Positions 12,841 through 20,252 of a stretch of DNA of 64,000 nucleotides are shown piece after piece (the stretch's first letter is position 1; every line of letters starts with the position of its first letter). The notes beneath the pieces were generated by a model. That model was not told where the DNA came from. It did no database searches and saw nothing but the letters and a program-made list of their open reading frames with translations. The stretch is from assembly GCF_003148745.1 (NCBI RefSeq), contig NZ_QGGU01000003.1:124001-188000 (forward strand), read 5' to 3'. The position numbers and the translations under genes were made by a program. The stretch comes from Pleionea mediterranea. GTDB taxonomy: Bacteria; Pseudomonadota; Gammaproteobacteria; Enterobacterales; Kangiellaceae.

Positions 12841-13176
12841 AAAAGTCTCCTTAAAGTTAAATAATAAAACAAAGATGGTCTTCCCCCGTTCCCAAGCTAA
12901 TCTGCCATTATTTAAATCCAATAGGACTACATATAGTGTCCAAAAGAAAAACCTTATCGAAAGTCTACCAAAGCACTTTACACTGCAAGCTATACGGTTA
13001 GCCGAATCGAGAACAAAGCATCTACCCCAAATTTAAAACGAGCTCGACATTCGCGTCAATCGAATCTATAAATGGAATAAACGATTAAAAAAACAAGGGT
13101 AATCCTTTAAACTAACTGTAATTACTAAAGAACAATTCTTTCAGCCTTAGCATGGTCATCTCAAAAGCATTTCAAA
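12841..13176. other. Intergenic stretch without recognised features
   Basis: An AT-rich 336-bp gap upstream of the lipoprotein gene. It contains that gene's Shine-Dalgarno and presumably its promoter. No RNA gene, hairpin terminator or additional ORF with a ribosome site is seen. Confidence 0.4.
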
Positions 13177-13953
13177 TTAATTTTTAGATACCACCTCAAA
13201 ATCAACTGCAATGGTTGCCGTGTACTCTATCTCATCGAATGTCTGCTTTCTGTTCAAAATTGGATTAATATCGGCATCTCCTCGCCGTTTAATTCGAGAG
13301 CCAGTAATGACAATGCGCTCAGAGTAATCTTTTGCTCCTTTAGAACCTGTCTGCACCACATCAAAGTCACGAAAAGCAACTGGCTTCAGCGCCAAGCCCA
13401 GTGTCGTTTCATAAAAAGATTTTTGTTGCATCACTTTATCCAACGCTTCTTTTTTGACTTTTTGTTCAAACTCATCTTTCGATGTATGCTCAAAATCCAT
13501 GCTGGATAAGCTCACTTCTTTTTTAGAGTCTGTTATTTTAGCAATAGCATTAAGTTGTTGCTCACTATAAATATTCACTGCGATTCTATTTGCAACCTTA
13601 AAGCTATCAGGATCATCACCAAACCACCCATATTGAGGAGAGGTTGAAAATTTTGAGGTGTTTATATCATCGTGTTTTACGCCCGATTCAACTAATGCTT
13701 CTCGAATAAGTTTTCGTACACTACTGTTTTTGGCAACGGCATCGGAGAGTTTATCTTCTTCGGTTAAAACCAGTAAATTAACGATGGCTTTATCCGAGTA
13801 CGCCTTTTTCTCCACACTGCCTTTAATTGTGACTGTATTTTTACTTGGGTATAAAAAAGCCTTTAATTCATTTGGACTTCCTTTCAGCTCTGGTGAGGAA
13901 TGTGTTGCAACACAAGCCAAAGCGAAGATCACTAAAACACTGAATTTATCCAT
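13177..13953 (-). CDS. Exported SIMPL-domain (DUF541) protein
   Basis: A 258-residue protein with an N-terminal export signal (residues ~3-18; the A-C-V-A-T region might be lipidated but is not a standard lipobox). It then has a SIMPL/DUF541 domain. Family hallmarks are the N-terminal strand TVTIKGSVEKKAYSDKA, the 'ALVESGVKHDDINTSKFS' segment, and the aromatic strand P-Q-Y-G-W. SIMPL proteins are periplasmic or outer-membrane proteins linked to oxidative stress and outer-membrane integrity, with no known enzymatic activity. The start has GAGG 9 bases upstream. An RxKRRGD stretch (~217-223) interrupts the C-terminal strand region. Confidence 0.75.
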   Translation of the reverse strand: MDKFSVLVIFALACVATHSSPELKGSPNELKAFLYPSKNTVTIKGSVEKKAYSDKAIVNLLVLTEEDKLSDAVAKNSSVRKLIREALVESGVKHDDINTSKFSTSPQYGWFGDDPDSFKVANRIAVNIYSEQQLNAIAKITDSKKEVSLSSMDFEHTSKDEFEQKVKKEALDKVMQQKSFYETTLGLALKPVAFRDFDVVQTGSKGAKDYSERIVITGSRIKRRGDADINPILNRKQTFDEIEYTATIAVDFEVVSKN

Positions 13954-14363
13954 GTTAATACCTCATAAAAATTTATTTTTAAACTTAAACTATTGATTTT
14001 AAATCGTTTCGCAGGCATTACACAGGATAAATTGCCGGACTGCAATATTTGTCCATGACTTAATGGTTTTAACTGGTGAGGTAACAGTATGAAAATGAAA
14101 TTATTCATACAAGTAACAAGCCTCAAGAGAAGGGTTTTTAAGCACGATGTCCTTTAATATGTCGCACATAAAAAAACAGCCTTCAAATGAAGGCTGTTAA
14201 AAATTGCAAAAGGGAGCAGTTTGAATAATCGTCGTCCGACCGATTCAAACACTTTATTGGTTTTTGCAGGCCAACAAAGCTGCGCCTATTATTCTATATT
14301 TGAGATATAATTCAATGGTATTATTTCACAAGTTCCATTTACCCGCCCTGCTTCTTTCCAGGA
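13954..14363. other. Intergenic region holding the desaturase terminator
   Basis: A 410-bp gap between the desaturase stop and the SIMPL start. It contains the SIMPL ribosome site and the minus-strand terminator at 14171-14198. Nothing else is convincing; the short ORF at 13932-14126 lacks a ribosome site. Confidence 0.5.
14171..14198 (-). terminator. Intrinsic terminator of the desaturase transcript
   Basis: The stem AACAGCCTTCA/TGAAGGCTGTT is followed, when read on the minus strand, by a run of T (A tract at 14171-14176 on the plus strand). It lies 165 bp after the desaturase stop. Confidence 0.85.
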
Positions 14364-15524
14364 TTAAACGGCTTGATATTTGAGTTTCAACTGCTGATGA
14401 AACGCTTGCCACTTTTCCCGTTGCTCCTGAATATGCTCACATAACTCCTGATATTTATGAACAATTTCTTGAGCTTCCGGGCTTTCCAGCAATTGCTTTT
14501 TATGGGCATTTACCCACTGGCGCTTAACGTCGTAAAAATCCATTAGCTGCTGAGTGTAGCTGTCGTATTCCGCTTTTAGCGATTCTAAAAGGGTGTCTTT
14601 GTCTGGCAGGTTAATATTCGCCAGCTGCTGAGATGCTTTTTGCATAAGCGTTTCGGCTTTAGCCAGTTCAATTTTTGTGTCGTCGGATCGTTTTAAGTTG
14701 TTTGCAAAGCCGATAACACTCAACAGTCGGATAAGCCACTTGGTGGGATCAAATTGCCACCATTTGATGCCATTACGATAATCATTTTGAAAGTGGTGAT
14801 GGAAATTATGGTAACCCTCACCAAAGGTAAACAGCGCAATAAAGCCATTGTCGCGAGCGGTGTTTTTAACATTATAAGGCTGGCTGCCCCATATGTGCGC
14901 CAATGAGTTTATAAAGAAAGTAACGTGGTGGCTGATCACCAATCGCAAAAATCCTGCGGTCAGTAACATGCCCCAAATATCGCCATGGATCACGCCTATC
15001 AATAAAGGAATACCAAAGTTGGCCGCCAGAGTCAGCACCAGATAATGTTTATGCTGCCACATCACCACAGGATCGCGCTGCAAGTCTTTAACATTGGAAT
15101 AATCCTGATAACGATGAGCTTGATATTCACGCAGCATCCAGCCGATGTGGGAATACCAGAAACCTTTTTTCGCTGAATAGGGATCTTTGTCGTTGTCGTC
15201 CACATGACCATGGTGCACCCGATGATCCGATGCCCAGTGTAACGCACTGTTTTGTACGGCAAACGCCCCACCAATGGCATAAATCACTCGCACCAGTGCA
15301 TTGGCCTGATACGCCTTATGGGACCAAAGCCGATGGTAACCGGCAGTAATCGACATACCGCAATAACCGATACACAACACAGTTGCAATGAGATGCCCCC
15401 AGTCGTAACCGTAAAAATAGCCATACAAAGGCACGCCAATAAGGGCAACAGTGGAAGTAATGATAAAAACAAGAACATTAAGCCAGATAATTTTAGGCTT
15501 CTTTGAAGGGGTGTCGAACGACAT
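14364..15524 (-). CDS. Acyl-CoA/acyl-lipid delta-9-type fatty acid desaturase
   Basis: Membrane di-iron desaturase that introduces a double bond into a saturated acyl chain (DesA/DesC, Ole1-like class). Length is 386 residues. The three His boxes are present: H-R-L-W-S-H (~64-69), H-R-V-H-H (~101-105) and H-N-F-H-H-H (~238-243). Four hydrophobic segments are arranged as in the family. The last ~100 residues are unusual: a highly charged, Gln- and Lys-rich predicted coiled coil after the catalytic part. It is divergent from fabR, with a FabR-type operator between them, so it is probably repressed by FabR according to acyl pool composition. Confidence 0.92.
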   Translation of the reverse strand: MSFDTPSKKPKIIWLNVLVFIITSTVALIGVPLYGYFYGYDWGHLIATVLCIGYCGMSITAGYHRLWSHKAYQANALVRVIYAIGGAFAVQNSALHWASDHRVHHGHVDDNDKDPYSAKKGFWYSHIGWMLREYQAHRYQDYSNVKDLQRDPVVMWQHKHYLVLTLAANFGIPLLIGVIHGDIWGMLLTAGFLRLVISHHVTFFINSLAHIWGSQPYNVKNTARDNGFIALFTFGEGYHNFHHHFQNDYRNGIKWWQFDPTKWLIRLLSVIGFANNLKRSDDTKIELAKAETLMQKASQQLANINLPDKDTLLESLKAEYDSYTQQLMDFYDVKRQWVNAHKKQLLESPEAQEIVHKYQELCEHIQEQREKWQAFHQQLKLKYQAV

Positions 15525-15670
15525 AACTTACTCTCTAAAAACTTTCTACAACGCCTCTTGGTGATACGGTTCAATTTAAAGTATTCACTTAAGAGGTACA
15601 TATATGGGCAGCTCACCTGCCCTGGCAATCACTAGTCGCCAATGCGACAAGGGTTACCGCCTATCTATTC

Positions 15671-15688
15671 AGCGTACATGTGTTCGCT
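15671..15688. promoter_or_regulatory. FabR operator in the desaturase-fabR divergent promoter
   Basis: AGCGTACATGTGTTCGCT is an 18-bp imperfect palindrome: arms AGCGTACA and TGTTCGCT differ at one position. It closely resembles FabR sites upstream of fabA and fabB in Enterobacteria. It lies 146 bp upstream of the desaturase ATG and 132 bp upstream of fabR, so it could act on either or both. Confidence 0.8.
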
Positions 15689-15820
15689 GATAAAGATTAT
15701 AGGTGCTGTTTAACCATTTTACAATTCGGCTAGCTTTGTTTTTGCAAAAGAATATTTCCTGTTAATTTTCAATGGGCTGCATTATGATCACAGCTCAACT
15801 TTAAGGTTTTATGACAATTT

Positions 15821-16432
15821 ATGAGCGGAATTCGTGCACAACAGAAAGAAAAAACTCGGCAAGCCATCATAAATGCCGCGTTAAATCAGCTCAGCGCCAA
15901 TCAAAGCTTTGTTAATTTGAGCTTACGTGAAGTGGCCAGAGAGGCCGGCATAGCACCAACCTCCTTCTATCGCCATTTTAAAGATATGGAAGAACTCGGT
16001 TTATCACTGGTGGATGAATGCGGCGTCACCTTACGCCAGTTAATGCGCAGCGCACGCAAACGCTTTGATGACAACACCAGTATTATCGCCGTTTCCGTTG
16101 AAACCTTTATGGAATTTGTCGAACAAAACCCTAATATTTTCCGCTTATTGCTACGGGAACGCTCAGGCACATCTAAGCTGTTTCGCGATGCCATTGCTCG
16201 TGAAGTCAAACACTTTACCGAAGAACTTGCCGACTACCTGCATCAATCCACTGGTCTTGATATCGCCATGTCCGAAATTCAGGCTGATGCGCTGGTAACC
16301 ATCACTTTTAATAACGGTGCCGAATATCTGGATGCTTCTGCCGCCAAGAAACAACGCTTAATTAAAAATACCATTATTCAATTGCGATTTATTGCCCATG
16401 GCGCAGCCAGTTATGTAAAACAATCCGAATAA
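15821..16432 (+). CDS. fabR: Unsaturated fatty acid biosynthesis repressor FabR
   Basis: TetR-family repressor that senses the ratio of unsaturated to saturated acyl-ACP/CoA and controls unsaturated fatty acid synthesis. Length is 203 residues. The N-terminal helix-turn-helix (LSLREVAREAGIAPTSFYRH) is nearly the same as in E. coli FabR, as is the LRERSGTSKLFRDAIAREVK segment of the effector domain. It lacks the longer C-terminal tail of E. coli FabR. Divergent from the desaturase, a DesT-like genomic arrangement, but the sequence is FabR-like. Confidence 0.93.
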   Translation: MSGIRAQQKEKTRQAIINAALNQLSANQSFVNLSLREVAREAGIAPTSFYRHFKDMEELGLSLVDECGVTLRQLMRSARKRFDDNTSIIAVSVETFMEFVEQNPNIFRLLLRERSGTSKLFRDAIAREVKHFTEELADYLHQSTGLDIAMSEIQADALVTITFNNGAEYLDASAAKKQRLIKNTIIQLRFIAHGAASYVKQSE

Positions 16433-16485
16433 CCTTTGCTCTGAATAATGGATTAATCCACCGCACTTGATCCTTCGTATCATTA

Positions 16486-18777
16486 ATGTTCACCGCCCAC
16501 AAAGGGTTCAAAAAACAAAACGCTATGCTTCCAAAAATATTCTTTATAAAACAACATCAAAACCGTCCAATAAAACACCTTACGCTTTTATTGATTGGTT
16601 TATTCTGCAACTCATTATTGGCAAGCGGTTTATCTGACACAGTAAGTTCAACAGAAAAAACCACTGAGCCAACGACTAACCGCCATATAGCCACGAGCAG
16701 TAAAACAGCAAACCAGAGTTCTGAGAATGAAAGCTCAAACAACAGCAATGCCAATATTAAGGATGCCGTAATTATTGTCACTGGCAAACGCCGAGCCCAT
16801 CCTCTACTGAATACGCCGCAAAGTATCACCTCGATTAGTTCTGATACCATCGACTTTATACAGCCAACTCACAGTAATGAGTTATCTTCGTTTGTTCCGG
16901 GTATGTGGATCAGCCGTGGCAATGGGCAAGAGCATTTAACCGCCATACGATCGCCGGTTTTTACCGGTCCCGGTTCCTGCGCCGAGTTTTTAATCATGGA
17001 AAACAATATTCCTGTAAGAGCCAAAGGTTTTTGTAATGTCAATCAACTGTTCGACGCCAATATTGCTCAGGCCTCATCGGTTGAAGTATTGCGCGGTGCT
17101 AACTCTGCGCTTTATGGATCCGATGCGATACATGGTACGGTTAATGTCATTACGACAGAATTTGATCGAGCATTACCGGCAATGTCCAGTGCTCAATTAT
17201 CCGCAGGAGAAGATGATGATATAAGCGTTTCAAGCCAGATTGTTTCGCTCTACGATCCGGCTGTAACAAAACGTCATAAATATGCGTTAAAGTTTCAAGG
17301 TACACACGATAATGGCTTTAAACACGCCGCGGGGTTTGATCAACAAAAACTGTCTGCCGAGCATCTATTCATTGGAACAGATTATGATATTCATACCCTG
17401 TTCAGCGCCAGCAATTTAAATCAGGAAACCGCCGGATATTTGCAGCAAGGTGAAAACGCCTACCGCAATGACGCTTTCCTACGACAAAATGACTTTCCAG
17501 AAGCGTTTCGTGATGCTCGTTCGTTTCGCTTGCAGAGCAACATTAAACCTTCGTCAGGCAGCTGGGAAATTACGCCTTACGCTCGCGCCAATGACATGAC
17601 TTTTCTTATGCATTTTTTGCCTGGGCAACCTGTTGAAAAAAATGGACATGACAGCGTTGGGATTCATTTTCAATGGATACCAATAGAGAGCAATAAGTTG
17701 ACGCTTCAAACGGGATTCGACAGTGAATTGACTCGAGGGTATCTAAACCAGTACCAACCCGCTCCAACAAATACTGGCAGTGCATTTCTCAACGAAGTAT
17801 TGCCACAGGGTCAACACTACGATTACACCGTTAACTCGAAAAGTGCAGCAGTATTTACTAACGCTGACTTTCAACTGAGCGACACGATTAATTTTTCGAC
17901 GGGTTTAAGGCTGGATTACATTTCATTTAAATACAATAACCAAATGCAAAATGGCAATAGCCGCGACAATGGGACAACTTGCGGATTTGGTGGTTGTCGC
18001 TACACCCGCCCTGCTGATCGCAGTGACAGTTTTACTGAACCTTCAGCATTTATTGCAATGAACGTTTCACTGGATAATCAACAACAGTTTTTTGCCAAGC
18101 TCGATACGGCGCACAGAACGCCTCAGGCAACCGAACTTTATCGCCTGCAGAATGGTCAGTCATCAGCGAATATTGAACCACAGTCGGCAACATCATTAGA
18201 GGCCGGCTATCGCTCACGTAACGATGGCGATGCATTTGAAGCCGTCGTATTTTCGATGCGCAAACGACATGTGATTTTTCAAAACAACCAGCGTCAATGG
18301 GTTAATGGCGCTAAAACAGCTCATCAAGGAATTGAATTTTCTTGGCAACAAAGGTTGAGTGACCAATGGTCACTCAAAGGTGTCGCGACTTACGCAGAAC
18401 ACACCTATCAAAATAATCCAGATTTACGTGGCAGTAACCAGATGAACATTAACGGCAATGATATTGACACAGCACCAAAATTTATTGCAGCCATGCATCT
18501 AAACTGGAGACCCACGCCCGATATACGCGCGGCTTTAGAGTGGCAACATTTATCAAGCTATTATTTAAACCCAGAAAATACTGAACAATATTCCGGACAT
18601 CAACTGTTTCACTTTCGCCTCGCTCGTCACTTAACTCCAAAGACTCGATTATTAATTCAGGTTAAAAACATAACGAACAAAAACTACGCCGAACGCGCTG
18701 ACTTTGCGTTTGGCAATCACCGCTATTTTGTTGGCGAGCCAAGGCAATTTTACCTGACCGTAGAACAAGTATTTTAA
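16486..18777 (+). CDS. TonB-dependent outer-membrane receptor (siderophore/vitamin type)
   Basis: A 22-stranded outer-membrane transporter powered by TonB-ExbBD. Length is 763 residues from the first ATG. The second ATG at 16525 gives a better signal peptide (hydrophobic part L-T-L-L-L-I-G-L-F). A Ser/Asn-rich linker leads to a TonB box-like DAVIIVTGKRR (~95). The plug has VEVLRGANSALYGSDAIHGTVNVIT, and the barrel ends in the aromatic E-Q-V-F. Conserved plug cysteines (GSCAEF, GFCNV) suggest a disulfide. The substrate cannot be told. The LpxR-like gene follows after 53 bp and may be co-transcribed. Confidence 0.9.
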   Translation: MFTAHKGFKKQNAMLPKIFFIKQHQNRPIKHLTLLLIGLFCNSLLASGLSDTVSSTEKTTEPTTNRHIATSSKTANQSSENESSNNSNANIKDAVIIVTGKRRAHPLLNTPQSITSISSDTIDFIQPTHSNELSSFVPGMWISRGNGQEHLTAIRSPVFTGPGSCAEFLIMENNIPVRAKGFCNVNQLFDANIAQASSVEVLRGANSALYGSDAIHGTVNVITTEFDRALPAMSSAQLSAGEDDDISVSSQIVSLYDPAVTKRHKYALKFQGTHDNGFKHAAGFDQQKLSAEHLFIGTDYDIHTLFSASNLNQETAGYLQQGENAYRNDAFLRQNDFPEAFRDARSFRLQSNIKPSSGSWEITPYARANDMTFLMHFLPGQPVEKNGHDSVGIHFQWIPIESNKLTLQTGFDSELTRGYLNQYQPAPTNTGSAFLNEVLPQGQHYDYTVNSKSAAVFTNADFQLSDTINFSTGLRLDYISFKYNNQMQNGNSRDNGTTCGFGGCRYTRPADRSDSFTEPSAFIAMNVSLDNQQQFFAKLDTAHRTPQATELYRLQNGQSSANIEPQSATSLEAGYRSRNDGDAFEAVVFSMRKRHVIFQNNQRQWVNGAKTAHQGIEFSWQQRLSDQWSLKGVATYAEHTYQNNPDLRGSNQMNINGNDIDTAPKFIAAMHLNWRPTPDIRAALEWQHLSSYYLNPENTEQYSGHQLFHFRLARHLTPKTRLLIQVKNITNKNYAERADFAFGNHRYFVGEPRQFYLTVEQVF

Positions 18778-18830
18778 GTTTTTTAGTTTTAAGTCTCGAA
18801 AAACAGAAAACTATTTATGAGTGGCCTAAG

Positions 18831-19880
18831 ATGACTGCATTAAAATCAGACAACATCACTCAGTGCATTAACCGTTTGGTGACAGCGCCTTTCGTGTTGC
18901 TCGTGCTAGTGACTACGGCAGGCTTGAACAAACTGTCAGCGAATGAAAATGATTCGAGCTTTAATTTTTTTACCGCAACCTTCGAGAACGATTTATTCGT
19001 TGGTGAAGATAACGGATACACCAATGGCTTTGGCTTAACCTTTGCCACAGGTCCTTTTGATGAATTTACTCAAGACAATACGCCGAGCTGGTTGCATCGA
19101 GTGATTGAACCCATATACATCAATACTCTACCTGATAAGCAACGAGGCATTGCGCATATGTTCTTTCAGCGTATGCAAACACCCGATGACATTGAGCAAA
19201 GAGAATTGATTAACGATGACTTACCTTACGCAGGTTTACTCGCCTGGCAAGGGATTTTTTACGCATGGGATGATCACGTGGCCGATCAGTTGTCATTGTA
19301 TCTTGGTGTTGTTGGCCCTGCTTCTTACGCAGAAAAAACACAAAACATCGTACATGATGTATTAGGCTCCGATAATCCTAAAGGTTGGGACAATCAAATT
19401 GGCAACGAAGCCGTGTTTAAAGTAGAAGCGGATAGGGTTTGGAATATTTATCGTACTGATGGTGCTTTACAATACGATGTCATTGGATTTTCTGGCGCGG
19501 CCATAGGCACCATGGATTCGCACATAAAATCGGGCATTGCGATCCGACTGGGTAAAAACCTCGATACCAGCTTCCCGACCTTTTCACTGCAAACCGATCG
19601 TCAGGTTAATCCACTGGCCATGACCGATGCAGCAGATTTCTATCTTTTTGCCGGCGTACAATTAAAGTATGTATTTAATGACATCATGATCAACGGCAAT
19701 ACGTTTAAGAACAGTCATTCAGTCCCTATCAAAAATACGTTAAACCAATTTTCATTTGGCGGTGTATGGAGCATTAATAGCATTGCAATTGTGTTCCAGT
19801 TTTCGACACTATCGTCACGGACAACAATATTGGACGCCCGTGAAAAATTTGGTGCGTTAAGTATTACCTATCAATATTAA
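18831..19880 (+). CDS. LpxR-like lipid A 3'-O-deacylase (DUF2219)
   Basis: Outer-membrane beta-barrel of the LpxR family, which in Salmonella removes the 3'-acyloxyacyl group of lipid A in a Ca2+-dependent way. Length is 349 residues. The mature N-terminus matches the family: F-T-A-T-F-E-N-D-L-F followed by DNGYTNGFGLTF, which carries the Asn/Asp metal site. Also seen are LPYAGLLAWQG, SLYLGVVGPAS and a final aromatic strand ending Y-Q-Y. The family active-site His-Ser pair was not assigned with certainty. Downstream of a TonB receptor and near fabR/desaturase, it fits an envelope remodelling group. Confidence 0.85.
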   Translation: MTALKSDNITQCINRLVTAPFVLLVLVTTAGLNKLSANENDSSFNFFTATFENDLFVGEDNGYTNGFGLTFATGPFDEFTQDNTPSWLHRVIEPIYINTLPDKQRGIAHMFFQRMQTPDDIEQRELINDDLPYAGLLAWQGIFYAWDDHVADQLSLYLGVVGPASYAEKTQNIVHDVLGSDNPKGWDNQIGNEAVFKVEADRVWNIYRTDGALQYDVIGFSGAAIGTMDSHIKSGIAIRLGKNLDTSFPTFSLQTDRQVNPLAMTDAADFYLFAGVQLKYVFNDIMINGNTFKNSHSVPIKNTLNQFSFGGVWSINSIAIVFQFSTLSSRTTILDAREKFGALSITYQY

Positions 19881-19915
19881 TAACGTATCAAATTATGATT
19901 ACATGTTACAGACAT

Positions 19916-19944
19916 AAAAAAGCCCGCATAAAGCGGGCAAAAAC
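19916..19944 (-). terminator. Hairpin with minus-strand T tract downstream of the TonB receptor gene
   Basis: The stem GCCCGC/GCGGGC (19922-19938) is flanked by A runs on the plus strand, so the T tract is on the minus strand. It would end transcripts of the TonB receptor at 20253-22547 after they have read through the repeat element. Confidence 0.7.
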
Positions 19945-19965
19945 TACCGTCAGGACCTACGTAAC

Positions 19966-20234
19966 TAGAGCGTGTTTATCTTTCATTCTTTGAGATGTTG
20001 AGTGCCAAAATTAAGCCAATCGCGGCGTGAATTTTGAAGTTTAGTAGTTCTAAATAAGAAACTCTCAACAAAGAGTGGCTTCATTTTAGCCCCAACCCTT
20101 CGGGCAGGGGTTATTTTATGGCACAACTGCGTTATCGGTCATTTAAATAGAATAACTATTCATCACTCCCTCTGCCTTGTTGTGCCATAAAATAACCACC
20201 TGCATCTCCAATAATGATAAATAAATACGCTCTA
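19966..20234. repeat. 269-bp structured intergenic repeat element with inverted ends
   Basis: The ends are 14-bp inverted repeats, TAGAGCGTGTTTAT and ATAAATACGCTCTA, with one mismatch. Inside is a long hairpin with perfect 19-bp arms GGTTATTTTATGGCACAAC (20109-20127) and its complement (20179-20197), around a loop with the smaller hairpin AATAG-AATAA-CTATT. The left half has further short stems. No ORF is present. From memory, intergenic repeats with this end sequence and the GTTATCGGTCATTTAAATAG core occur in Shewanella and other marine Gammaproteobacteria; this needs a search. It may be a MITE-like element or a repeated structured RNA. It lies between lpxR (+) and a TonB receptor gene (-). 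Confidence 0.75.
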
Positions 20235-20252
20235 AATTTTTAAATTTAATAA

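Noticed and set aside
11656-14126. Possible second integron cassette array
   Set aside because: The genes are small, AT-rich and on one strand like the 56-58 kb cassettes, but the gaps between them have no palindromic attC structure, and cassette-start bases are not complementary to any box near the stops.
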